Shown here: positions 26,219-34,175 of the stretch, one piece after another
Position numbering within the stretch: position 1 is the first letter of the stretch
Layout: every line of letters begins with the position of its first letter
Translations under genes and position numbers: made by a program
Assembly: GCA_024763075.1 (NCBI GenBank)
Contig: JANTGF010000030.1
Location: forward strand, 1 to 44,411
Origin: Bacteroidales bacterium
GTDB lineage: Bacteria; Bacteroidota; Bacteroidia; Bacteroidales; VadinHA17
DNA length: 44,411 nucleotides
Reading direction: 5' to 3'
Notes under the pieces: generated by a model
What the model was told of the DNA's origin: nothing
The model's database searches: none
The model's input: the letters and a program-made list of their open reading frames with translations, nothing else

Positions 26219-27052
26219 TTAAACATATTTGTGATAAGCATGTATGATGTCTTTTAATAATTCCGATTGATCCTGCTTCCAGTACAGGGAGGAAAAAATT
26301 TCCACTTCGTGAAATCCATGAAATCCGGCATTCTCCACCCATGACCTGATCTTTTTTATTGGAATGCATCCCTCTCCCATCAATCCACGATCCAATAAAA
26401 GGTCATTCGTAGGTGTTTTCCAGTCACAAATATGGAATGCGAATAAATGATTGTTTTCTCCACATCGTTTAATCTCATTTTCCAGGTCAGGATCCCACCA
26501 TAAATGATACACATCAACGGCAACACCAACAAAGGGGGAATTCAGATCTTCAGCCATTTGGTTTGCCTGAGCTATTGTGTTAATTGCCGAACGGGAATCA
26601 GCATACATTGGATGAAGAGGTTCAATGGCCAGTTTTACCTCTGCCGATTCAGCATCCGGTATGATTGCGGAAATGCCCTCATAAATTTGTTCTCTGGAAT
26701 CTTCTAAAGACTGGTTTGGATCAGCACCTGTAACAAGCACAATTAACTTTGTTCCCAGTTCGACAGCTTCTTCAATTAATTTGCGGTTATCATCAATGGC
26801 AGCTTCCCTTTTTGAAGGATCCCTGTTTGGGAAAAACCCTCCCCGGCAAAGGGAGACAACAGTCAGGTCATTATCTCTTAATAATTGCCCGGTTTCCCGG
26901 ATGTTCCTTCCTTTCAGAGCATCTCTCCATACGGTAATTCCTTTTACACCGGCTGCAGCATAATTTTTTGCTGCCTTTTCTATTTCCCAGGGTTTTGTAG
27001 TAATAGTATGAATACACAATTTTGATAGGTCATTCATCTGATTTGAAATCAT
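26219..27052 (-). CDS. Sugar phosphate isomerase/epimerase-like TIM barrel (AP endonuclease 2 family)
   Basis: This protein of about 277 residues has a xylose-isomerase-like TIM barrel. Likely metal ligands are the glutamates in AIEPLHP and HEVEIF and the acidic and histidine residues in VAVDVYHLWWD and AFHICDW. Family members act as sugar isomerases or epimerases, inosose dehydratases (IolE/IolI) or, in some operons with Gfo/Idh/MocA enzymes, enzymes cleaving 3-keto-glycosides. Starts at 27058 (TTG), 27052 (ATG) and 27037 (ATG) are all possible; I use 27052. It lies between the GH88-like and oxidoreductase genes in a tight operon, so it probably acts on the product of one of them. Confidence 0.85.
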   Translation of the reverse strand: MISNQMNDLSKLCIHTITTKPWEIEKAAKNYAAAGVKGITVWRDALKGRNIRETGQLLRDNDLTVVSLCRGGFFPNRDPSKREAAIDDNRKLIEEAVELGTKLIVLVTGADPNQSLEDSREQIYEGISAIIPDAESAEVKLAIEPLHPMYADSRSAINTIAQANQMAEDLNSPFVGVAVDVYHLWWDPDLENEIKRCGENNHLFAFHICDWKTPTNDLLLDRGLMGEGCIPIKKIRSWVENAGFHGFHEVEIFSSLYWKQDQSELLKDIIHAYHKYV

Positions 27053-27060
27053 TAACAATG

Positions 27061-28431
27061 TTAAAAAAATGTATAATAGTTTTCATTATTAATTATGCGG
27101 GACAAATAAAGACTTACCTCACGTATATGATAATCTCCCCACATACTTGATTCACCATTGGGAATAGTACTGCCTTCGGGGATAAAATCCCAACCATTTG
27201 GCCTGTGATAAATTGAATGTAGTAAAAGTCCCTGATGATCCGGATTCGTACTCAAATAGGGTTCATCCAGCAGGGTCTTCAGTACGGTGAGACCCGCCTG
27301 CCAGTACAGATTTCCAGCCTTTGTTTCTCCATGGTCCATAAGATATTTGCCCAAACGCAATAGGCCCTGAGAAGCAATGGCCGCAGCAGAACTGTCAACT
27401 GGTTCAAAAGTATTGTAAGGATCAGCCGGTTTATTTATATAATCCCCCAGCTTATGCAGATTTGGTGCACCCGTATCCCAGTATGGTATTCCGTCAACAG
27501 GTGTGTTTTCAATGTAAAAGTCACAGGTGGCTTTTGCAGCTTTCAGCATAAGAACAGTATAGCTATTCTTATCTCCAAATTTTCTTATTTCATCCTCGTT
27601 CATTGTTTCAAGCCATTCCAGTTGCTCGGAAAAACCACATATTGCCCATGCCAGTCCCCGTGTCCATGTACTAAAACCGGAGTATCCCTGCTGGGAATTA
27701 GGGCAGCGGTAATTTCCGTCTTTTGTATTAAAAATACTTTCGTGTGCTGTTCGTCCCCATACATCATATTCATCCCTTCCTTCACCATAATATACGGAAT
27801 AGCGGGCAGTGGCTTCGATATGTTTTAAGGCACGATCCAGTAAGCTGATTCTTTCATCCCCTTCTCCCAAGAATACATGGCCGAGACCATGGCTTACAAT
27901 TAACGATCGGTTTGTACGTATCGTATCAATAAATAATGAATGCGGACCGTTAAAAGAGTATATAAAGCCACCGTCTTTTATCTTTGTCCACCGGTTGGCC
28001 TGGACAGCACCGGAAATTTTCATAGCCAGTTCATAAAAGTTTTTCTCCCATTCATTAAACGGGATTTTCTTCTCTTTCATTAAACGAAGCAGATTTCCAT
28101 AAGTACTTATATTATTAAAACCGTGATCATGAACGCCCGTATGACTAATGTGTGAAGCCATATTTTTAAGCACATTTTTTTTTGAAAGTTCCAGCATGTT
28201 TTCTTCACCTGTTGCATCATACTGAAGAATGGAGGAACCATACTGAAAACCCTGTGTCCATTCGGTCCAGCCCATGGTAGAATACTTACCTGCAACAGTA
28301 AAAACCGGGGATCCTTTTGATTCATCATAATGTTTTTCAATATGATGAATTTTTTGTGCTGAAATATCCCAAAACCGGCTTATCTGCTGTGACAGGTCCT
28401 TCGGTACAATTCCATTATCAATTTTCATCAT
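27061..28431 (-). CDS. GH88-like unsaturated glucuronyl hydrolase
   Basis: This 456-residue (alpha/alpha)6-barrel protein matches the glycoside hydrolase 88 pattern. Asp102 in HDHGF and Asp169 in LFIDTIRTN correspond to the two catalytic aspartates of unsaturated glucuronyl hydrolases. Further signatures are GFSTWTRGLAWAICGF, PVDSSAAAIAS and the C-terminal ESSMWGDYHIREVSLYL. GH88 enzymes hydrate the double bond of 4,5-unsaturated uronyl residues left by polysaccharide lyases. No signal peptide is seen, so it acts in the cytoplasm on imported oligosaccharides. It is the first gene of the minus-strand operon. No lyase gene is in the window, so a saturated or modified substrate is also possible. 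Confidence 0.85.
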   Translation of the reverse strand: MMKIDNGIVPKDLSQQISRFWDISAQKIHHIEKHYDESKGSPVFTVAGKYSTMGWTEWTQGFQYGSSILQYDATGEENMLELSKKNVLKNMASHISHTGVHDHGFNNISTYGNLLRLMKEKKIPFNEWEKNFYELAMKISGAVQANRWTKIKDGGFIYSFNGPHSLFIDTIRTNRSLIVSHGLGHVFLGEGDERISLLDRALKHIEATARYSVYYGEGRDEYDVWGRTAHESIFNTKDGNYRCPNSQQGYSGFSTWTRGLAWAICGFSEQLEWLETMNEDEIRKFGDKNSYTVLMLKAAKATCDFYIENTPVDGIPYWDTGAPNLHKLGDYINKPADPYNTFEPVDSSAAAIASQGLLRLGKYLMDHGETKAGNLYWQAGLTVLKTLLDEPYLSTNPDHQGLLLHSIYHRPNGWDFIPEGSTIPNGESSMWGDYHIREVSLYLSRIINNENYYTFF

Positions 28432-28572
28432 TTGCTTTTTTAAATAAGTACGGCACCGGTCCGTTTAAATTTTTTGTATTAACCCGTTTGGAACACAAAA
28501 TAAAGAATTATAGAAAGAATATCAATATTTACAACTTAATAATTTTTGTCTGGATTAACAAAGCTTTGATGT

Positions 28573-28606
28573 TTTGATTAATTTTATTTAAAAATAACTA
28601 CTTTCG
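28573..28606 (+). promoter_or_regulatory. Candidate promoter for the DoxX-led gene group
   Basis: TTTG (28573-28576) is followed after 22 bp by TACTTTCG (28599-28606), one mismatch from TAnnTTTG. The spacing is slightly long. It would give a leader of about 75 nt before the ATG at 28689. Confidence 0.45.
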
Positions 28607-28688
28607 TATTCAGGATTCAATACTCATTCATTTGTAAATAATTTCCACAATAACCTCTTTTAAAATATGAGAAAATAATTATTGCTTT

Positions 28689-29189
28689 ATGAAAAACACA
28701 CAGACTTATTCAGGTATTCAGCTGACTACTCTGGTTTTATTGCGTTTTTTGATTGGATGGCACCTTTTATACGAGGGCCTTTCAAAATTGCTTGATCCAA
28801 ACTGGTCATCTGTTGGTTTTCTAAAAGAGTCCAGGTGGATACTCTCTGGCTTTTCGGAGTGGATTGTATCCAATAGTGGCGTACTAAATGTTGTCGATTT
28901 TCTAAATACATGGGGATTGATAGCCATTGGCATTGGACTTATTCTGGGTATCTTTGCCCGTACGGCTGCCATAGCAGGATCAATGCTTTTACTTATATAT
29001 TTTTTGAATAACCCTCCTTTGATCGGATTAGAGTATTCCGTTCCTACTGAAGGAAATTACCTTGTAGTAAGTAAAACGCTGATTGAATCCGTTGCTTTAT
29101 TTGCTTTGGCAATATTTCCAACCAGCTCAATCTTTGGATTAGATATGTTTATTCATTGTAAAAAAACAAAAGATCATGACTCAAAATAA
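28689..29189 (+). CDS. DoxX family membrane protein
   Basis: This 166-residue protein has four hydrophobic segments (about 15-35, 60-90, 93-112 and 125-148) and the DoxX/DoxD-type motif LLRFLIGWHLLYEGLSKL. DoxX-family proteins are poorly understood; some are subunits of thiosulfate:quinone oxidoreductase. Here the gene overlaps the start of a Tat-type Gfo/Idh/MocA gene by 14 bp, which points to translational coupling. It may be a membrane partner accepting electrons from that exported oxidoreductase. That link is inference from overlap and order only. Confidence 0.83.
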   Translation: MKNTQTYSGIQLTTLVLLRFLIGWHLLYEGLSKLLDPNWSSVGFLKESRWILSGFSEWIVSNSGVLNVVDFLNTWGLIAIGIGLILGIFARTAAIAGSMLLLIYFLNNPPLIGLEYSVPTEGNYLVVSKTLIESVALFALAIFPTSSIFGLDMFIHCKKTKDHDSK

Positions 29190-30756
29190 AGAAGAAATGA
29201 ATAAGGGAGAAAAGAGACCAGCAGTTCAGCGAAGAACTCTGTTAAAGGCTTTAGCCGGAATCCCGGTTTTGGGAATATTTGGATATGAGATTTTCAGAAA
29301 GAGGTCTTATGACATTGCGAAAAAAAACCGGGTAATTGATGAATTAGGCATTAAAGATATTAAAGCCCCTGCCGTATTGAAAAGCTCATCGCAAAACAAG
29401 AATGATTTAATTCGCATTGGAATGATTGGTTTTGGCGGAAGAGCAAGAGCATTGTCAAGTGCTCTGGGATTTTTGCATCCTTTGGATGAAAAGAATAAAA
29501 GAGAATCGGGCTCCCTTGAAAACTGGCTTCAACAGGATAATCTGAACGTTGCAATCACAGGTATTTGTGATGTTTTTGACCTTCATGCTGAAAATGGTCT
29601 GGCAACAGCACGAAATGAAATTCGTCCGGGAAATGGTTCAAGAGCAGACCTCCCTGTAAAACGATATCTTCATTACCAGGAAATGCTGGATGATAAAGAT
29701 ATTGATGCGGTTATGATTGCCACCCCCGATCATCATCATGCACCCATTACCATTGCTGCTGCAAAAGCCGGGAAACATGTTTACTGCGAAAAAAGCCCGC
29801 TACAAAGAGAAAATGAATTAATGGAACTTTATAATGCGGTGAAAGATAATAATATAACTTATCAGTTGGGGCATCAGGTAACAAAGAATTCGGTTTTCCC
29901 GCAGGCAAAAGAGATCGTTAAAAGAAATATTCTGGGGAAAATAACCCTGGTGGAAACCACTACGAACCGGAATACGGCAAACGGAGCCTGGATAAGGCAT
30001 CTTGATGCAAATGGTAATTTAAAACCCGGAAATGAAAAAACAATAGACTGGGAACAATGGCTTGGGAACAGGCCAAAAGTACCTTTTTCCGTTGACAGGT
30101 ATTATAACTGGACCAAATGGTTTGATTATGATATGGGTATGATCGGCCAGTTATTCACTCACGAATATGACGCGGTAAACCAGCTGTTACGTATTGGAAT
30201 ACCTAAGACTGTCAGCTCATCGGGTGGAATTTATTACTGGAAAGATAACCGGGAAATGCCTGATTCGCTTCACTGTGTTTTTGAATATCCCAATCATGAT
30301 ATGACCTTAATATACAGTGCTAATTTAGCAAACAGTAATAGCCGGGGAAGAGTTTTTATGGGGCATGATGCTACCATGCGACTAGGGAATGATATCAGTA
30401 TTACGCCAGACCGGAATTCCTCCAGGTATGAGAAACAATTGAAAGAAGGCCTGATTGATCCTTCGGAACCAATGATCACCATGAATCCGAATTCAGGGAA
30501 GGTGGATGCGGTTACTTCAGCTACAGAGAAATATTATGCTTCAAGAGGTTTAACAAATACATATATTAACGGGAAGCAGGTGGATGTAACGCACCTTCAT
30601 GTTAAGGAGTGGGTTGATTGTATTCGCTCGGGAGAAATGCCTACTGCAAATATTGATCGTGCATTTGAGGAAGGTGCAACCATTTTAATGGCACAGAAAT
30701 CATACCTCGAAAAACGCCAGGTGGAATGGGATCCGGTAAATAAGAAAATTATTTAA
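29176..30756 (+). CDS. Exported Gfo/Idh/MocA family oxidoreductase with Tat-like signal
   Basis: This 526-residue protein begins with a twin-arginine signal (RRTLLKALAGIPVLGIFGYE, Arg19-Arg20), which implies export of a folded, cofactor-loaded enzyme. A Rossmann domain follows, starting near IRIGMIGFGGRAR. The catalytic motif is CEKS with Lys206, preceded by the DHHHAPITIAAAKAG segment. The length exceeds the usual 330-430 residues owing to the signal and insertions. Periplasmic members of this family oxidise glycosides at C3 or act in N-acetylgalactosaminide chemistry. It overlaps DoxX and is followed 87 bp later by a DUF6807 lipoprotein, which suggests a periplasmic oxidation step on a glycoside. 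Confidence 0.9.
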   Translation: MTQNKEEMNKGEKRPAVQRRTLLKALAGIPVLGIFGYEIFRKRSYDIAKKNRVIDELGIKDIKAPAVLKSSSQNKNDLIRIGMIGFGGRARALSSALGFLHPLDEKNKRESGSLENWLQQDNLNVAITGICDVFDLHAENGLATARNEIRPGNGSRADLPVKRYLHYQEMLDDKDIDAVMIATPDHHHAPITIAAAKAGKHVYCEKSPLQRENELMELYNAVKDNNITYQLGHQVTKNSVFPQAKEIVKRNILGKITLVETTTNRNTANGAWIRHLDANGNLKPGNEKTIDWEQWLGNRPKVPFSVDRYYNWTKWFDYDMGMIGQLFTHEYDAVNQLLRIGIPKTVSSSGGIYYWKDNREMPDSLHCVFEYPNHDMTLIYSANLANSNSRGRVFMGHDATMRLGNDISITPDRNSSRYEKQLKEGLIDPSEPMITMNPNSGKVDAVTSATEKYYASRGLTNTYINGKQVDVTHLHVKEWVDCIRSGEMPTANIDRAFEEGATILMAQKSYLEKRQVEWDPVNKKII

Positions 30757-30843
30757 TCACTTTTAAAATTCAAATAGGTTTACAGTTCTTTTTAGTTTAT
30801 TATGTAGAATTTACTGTGAATTTCATAATCAAATATTAAAAGC

Positions 30844-31785
30844 ATGTATCTCAGACTCTTCATTAACATTTTTCTTATAACTGCATTGCTTTCCTGTAAT
30901 TCTTCTTCGAACAATGATTCTTCTTTTTCGTTTAAAAAGACCGGACAGGGAATTGAATTACTGGATGAAGGGGATCCTGTATTTTTCTACCAAAAAAAGA
31001 AGAAATCCCCGAATGGAGATTTTTTCTTCAATAATTACATTCATCCTTTGTACTCATTGGAAGGAGATATGCTTACCGAAGAATTTCCAGAAGATCATTT
31101 TCACCACAGAGGTGTTTTCTGGGCATGGCACCAGATCTATATTGGGGATAAGAATATCGGAGACGGCTGGATCATGGAGAATATTTCAACGAATGTGGAA
31201 TCTGTAAATACCGACAGGACCAAAGATAAGGCTCAGTTAAGAACTTTTGTACTCTGGAGCTCACCACTATATAAAAACGGGAAAGCATTTATTGAAGAGC
31301 ATACAAGTATTACCGTATTTAAGGTAAATGAGAAATACCGAATTATAGATTTTAAAATAATGTTAAAACCATTGATTCCGGATGTTTCTATTGGTGGCTC
31401 TGACAATGAAAAAGGCTATGGGGGTTTTTGTACACGGATTAAATGTCCGGAAGATTTGGTTTTTACCTCGGAAACAGGTCAGGTAACTCCCCAAAATTTG
31501 CAGATTAAAGCCGGTCCGTGGATGGATTTTTCTGCCTCATTTGGTAAAAAAGGAAAGTTGGCAGGACTATCATTATTATGTCATCCAAATACGCCTAATT
31601 ATGTGGCACCCTGGATTCTAAGGCAGAAAGAAAGTATGCAGAATATTGTTTTTCCCGGAAAAGACAGGATAAAATTATCTGCGGATAAACCTCTGGTTTT
31701 GTATTACCGGATTATTGTCCATAACGGGAATGCAGATGCCTTGGATATTAGAAAGTTGCAAGCAGAATATGAAAAAATAAATTAA
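30844..31785 (+). CDS. DUF6807 (PmoA-like) family lipoprotein
   Basis: This 313-residue protein has a lipoprotein signal ending ALLSC with Cys18. The body resembles the DUF6807 proteins often labelled PmoA, with a conserved PEDHFHHRGVFWAWHQ region rich in histidine (about residues 82-97) and a GGFCTRI strand. Despite that label there is no sign of a methane monooxygenase. In my knowledge these proteins occur in carbohydrate-degradation clusters with Gfo/Idh/MocA enzymes, and their fold resembles galactose-mutarotase-like beta-sandwiches. A role as a periplasmic glycoside lyase, hydrolase or binding protein acting after the oxidoreductase is plausible but unproven. Confidence 0.82.
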   Translation: MYLRLFINIFLITALLSCNSSSNNDSSFSFKKTGQGIELLDEGDPVFFYQKKKKSPNGDFFFNNYIHPLYSLEGDMLTEEFPEDHFHHRGVFWAWHQIYIGDKNIGDGWIMENISTNVESVNTDRTKDKAQLRTFVLWSSPLYKNGKAFIEEHTSITVFKVNEKYRIIDFKIMLKPLIPDVSIGGSDNEKGYGGFCTRIKCPEDLVFTSETGQVTPQNLQIKAGPWMDFSASFGKKGKLAGLSLLCHPNTPNYVAPWILRQKESMQNIVFPGKDRIKLSADKPLVLYYRIIVHNGNADALDIRKLQAEYEKIN

Positions 31786-31787
31786 CC

Positions 31788-31940
31788 GCAAATATTCCGG
31801 GAGTGCTGATTTCTGATATTGATATTAAAATGAAATATTACGATGCAGGCAAACCATTCAGGTCAGATGCCATAAACGGAAAATTGAACAGTGGAACTAT
31901 TCTGCCGGATTCTCTTTCTATGGATCGAAAGGGATATTAA
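31788..31940 (+). pseudogene. Possible protein-coding remnant
   Basis: The frame reads about 50 codons without interruption to a TAA at 31940, with protein-like text such as GVLISDIDIKMKYYDAGKP. It has no good start before an internal ATG at 31830 (36 codons). It is in a different frame from the DUF6807 gene just upstream. It may be the tail of a deleted gene within the operon. It is short, so chance is not excluded. Confidence 0.35.
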
Positions 31941-31998
31941 CCTTAAATATAAACTGGAATTTATAAAAGTCAGCCATTCATAATAATTACATTATAAC

Positions 31999-33036
31999 AT
32001 GCTTAAATATCCTGAATATTTTCAAAATGAAGAAGAACTGGAAAATGTTTTATCCATGCCAACACCGGAAGTTGTTGAAACAATAAAAGAAACGGAAGGT
32101 GATCTTATCTTTTTGGGAGTTGGGGGAAAAATGGGTGTATCCATGGCGCGTATGGCAAAAAAAGCATGCGACCAGGCCGGAGCGAAGAAACGGATCATCG
32201 GAGTTTCAAGATTTAGTTCGGAAAAGTCACGCCGGTTTTTAGAAGAGAGTGGAATAGAAACCATAAAAGGAGATTTAGTTGATCAGAACTTTTTAAACAG
32301 TCTGCCGGATGTGAAGAATGTTTTTTACCTGGCAGGGATGAAGTTCGGAACATCAGGAAATGAACCTTCTACATGGGCTATGAACTCATTTCTACCCGGT
32401 CTTGTTGCAGAAAAATATAAAAACTCCAAAATTGTCGCTTTTTCAACCGGATGTGTTTATCCGATGGTTTCTTATAAAACAGGGGGTTCCCTTGAATCGG
32501 ATAATCCTGATCCGGTTGGAGAATATGCACAATCCTGTCTGGGAAGGGAAAGACTTTTTGAATTTGGGAGTATTAAAAATCTTACAAAAGTTTCTCTCAT
32601 TCGTTTATTTTATGCAGTTGAAATGCGTTATGGTGTGCTTGTGGATATTGCAAATAAAGTTTATAACGAAGAACCCGTTGATGTTACCATGGGGTATGCA
32701 AATGTGATCTGGCAGGGCGATGCCAATGCCATGATACTTCAGACACTGAAATTTTGCAAGAGTCCGGCAATGCATATAAATGTAACCGGGCCTGAACTTG
32801 TATCAATTCGTGAAACTGCTGTAAAATTCGGTAAACTATTGAACAAAAAGGTAAGCTTTACAGGCATTGAAAATGAAACAGCCCTTTTAGGAAATGCTGA
32901 ATTATCATTTAAATTGTTTGGAAAACCACGAGTGACGATTGAAAAACTTATGGAATGGACTGCAAAATGGATTACTGATGAAAAAGTACTACTGGGAAAG
33001 CCAACACATTTTGAAGTAAGAGATGGGAAATATTAA
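31999..33036 (+). CDS. Atypical NAD-dependent epimerase/dehydratase
   Basis: This 345-residue protein has an extended-SDR Rossmann fold with a GVGGKMG nucleotide motif (residues 40-46) and a STGCVYP active-site strand with Ser149-Thr150. The usual YxxxK pair reads YAQSC: Tyr176 is kept but the Lys position is Cys180. The catalytic chemistry may therefore differ from that of classical epimerases. No signal peptide is seen. It is 11 bp before a DHDPS-family gene and probably works on the same cytoplasmic sugar derivative. Substrate is unknown. Confidence 0.82.
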   Translation: MLKYPEYFQNEEELENVLSMPTPEVVETIKETEGDLIFLGVGGKMGVSMARMAKKACDQAGAKKRIIGVSRFSSEKSRRFLEESGIETIKGDLVDQNFLNSLPDVKNVFYLAGMKFGTSGNEPSTWAMNSFLPGLVAEKYKNSKIVAFSTGCVYPMVSYKTGGSLESDNPDPVGEYAQSCLGRERLFEFGSIKNLTKVSLIRLFYAVEMRYGVLVDIANKVYNEEPVDVTMGYANVIWQGDANAMILQTLKFCKSPAMHINVTGPELVSIRETAVKFGKLLNKKVSFTGIENETALLGNAELSFKLFGKPRVTIEKLMEWTAKWITDEKVLLGKPTHFEVRDGKY

Positions 33037-33047
33037 ATACCGGTTAA

Positions 33048-34115
33048 ATGAAACGAGAAGAATTACCCAAAGATATAATTGAAACATTACATAAGGGAGT
33101 TGTCATTCCTGCTTTGCCATTGGCATTAAACAGGAAGCGAAAACTGGATGAGCGCAGGCAACGTGCATTGATGAGATATTATCTGGATGCCGGTAGCGGA
33201 GGTGTGGCAGTTGCCGTACATACAACCCAGTTTGCGATACGACAGCCTGAAATCGGATTGTTTGAGCCGGTTTTGGAGATTGCCAAAGAAGAGTTTGACC
33301 GTTTTTCTTTGAAAAAGAATAAACCGCTTATCCGGATTGCAGGAGTCATTGGAAAAACCGGGCAGGCGGTCAGTGAAGTACAACTTGCTGAAAAATGTGG
33401 ATTTCATGCTGCCTTACTCAGCCTGGCAGCTTTTAAGGGAGAGCCAAATCATACAATTCTGGAACATTGCCGGGCGGTGGCTGAAATACTTCCTGTAATT
33501 GGTTTTTACCTTCAGCCGGCAGTAGGAGGAAGAATGTTGGATGCTGATTTCTGGAGGGAATTTGCACAAATAGAAAATGTAATAGCAATTAAAATAGCTC
33601 CTTTCAACAGATATCAGACACTGGAAGTTGTGAGAGGGGTCATTGAATCAGGCAGGGCAGATCAGATTGCATTATATACAGGCAACGATGACAATATTGT
33701 GGTTGATCTGCTTACCGAATATCAAATCCCTTTCAAGCAGGAAACGCACAGGAAACGTATAGTTGGCGGACTGTTGGGCCATTGGGCCGTATGGAACCGG
33801 TCGGCGGTGGAACTTCTGGAGAAAATCCATGCAGGAGAATTTGACAAAAATATAAAACAAGCTTTGATTTTAGCGAACAAAGTTACAGATGCAAATGCTG
33901 CATTTTTTGACGCTGCCAATAATTTTGCCGGTTGTATTGCTGGTCTTCATGAAGTTCTCCGGCGTCAGGGTTTGCTGGAGGGAATATGGACACTGGATGA
34001 GAAAGAAGGACTATCCCCCGGACAAATGAAAGAAATCGACAGGGTGTATGAAGCTTATCCTGAGTTAAACGATGACGTCTTTGTCGCGGAGAACAGAGAC
34101 AGATGGCTCTCGTAA
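33048..34115 (+). CDS. Dihydrodipicolinate synthase/N-acetylneuraminate lyase family protein
   Basis: This 355-residue class I aldolase-family TIM barrel is longer than typical DHDPS (about 290). Schiff-base Lys182 (AIKIAPFN) and Tyr154 (GFYLQPA) are visible. In sugar-acid operons such enzymes cleave or dehydrate 2-keto-3-deoxy acids, so this is probably a catabolic aldolase or dehydratase rather than DapA. The gene directly follows the atypical epimerase and ends the plus-strand group. A hairpin follows at 34152, overlapping the end of the convergent flippase gene. Confidence 0.88.
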   Translation: MKREELPKDIIETLHKGVVIPALPLALNRKRKLDERRQRALMRYYLDAGSGGVAVAVHTTQFAIRQPEIGLFEPVLEIAKEEFDRFSLKKNKPLIRIAGVIGKTGQAVSEVQLAEKCGFHAALLSLAAFKGEPNHTILEHCRAVAEILPVIGFYLQPAVGGRMLDADFWREFAQIENVIAIKIAPFNRYQTLEVVRGVIESGRADQIALYTGNDDNIVVDLLTEYQIPFKQETHRKRIVGGLLGHWAVWNRSAVELLEKIHAGEFDKNIKQALILANKVTDANAAFFDAANNFAGCIAGLHEVLRRQGLLEGIWTLDEKEGLSPGQMKEIDRVYEAYPELNDDVFVAENRDRWLS

Positions 34116-34151
34116 TTCCGGGGATAAATAAAGGTAAGAGGAGAGATATGC

Positions 34152-34175
34152 AAAAAACCTATTCAGGTTTTTTTT
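34152..34175. terminator. Bidirectional terminator at the end of the sugar operon
   Basis: The arms AAAAAACCT (34152-34160) and AGGTTTTTT (34165-34173) pair around a 4-nt loop and are followed by two more Ts. The stem overlaps the last codons and stop of the convergent flippase gene. Confidence 0.7.

Noticed and set aside
26205-26369. Longer N-terminus for the Gfo/Idh/MocA gene
   Set aside because: This part overlaps the isomerase gene in another frame; the ATG at 26204 gives the canonical Rossmann start.
30844-31785. Reading the PmoA label as methane monooxygenase
   Set aside because: The gene encodes a lipoprotein of the DUF6807 family in a sugar cluster; no membrane monooxygenase features or partners are present.
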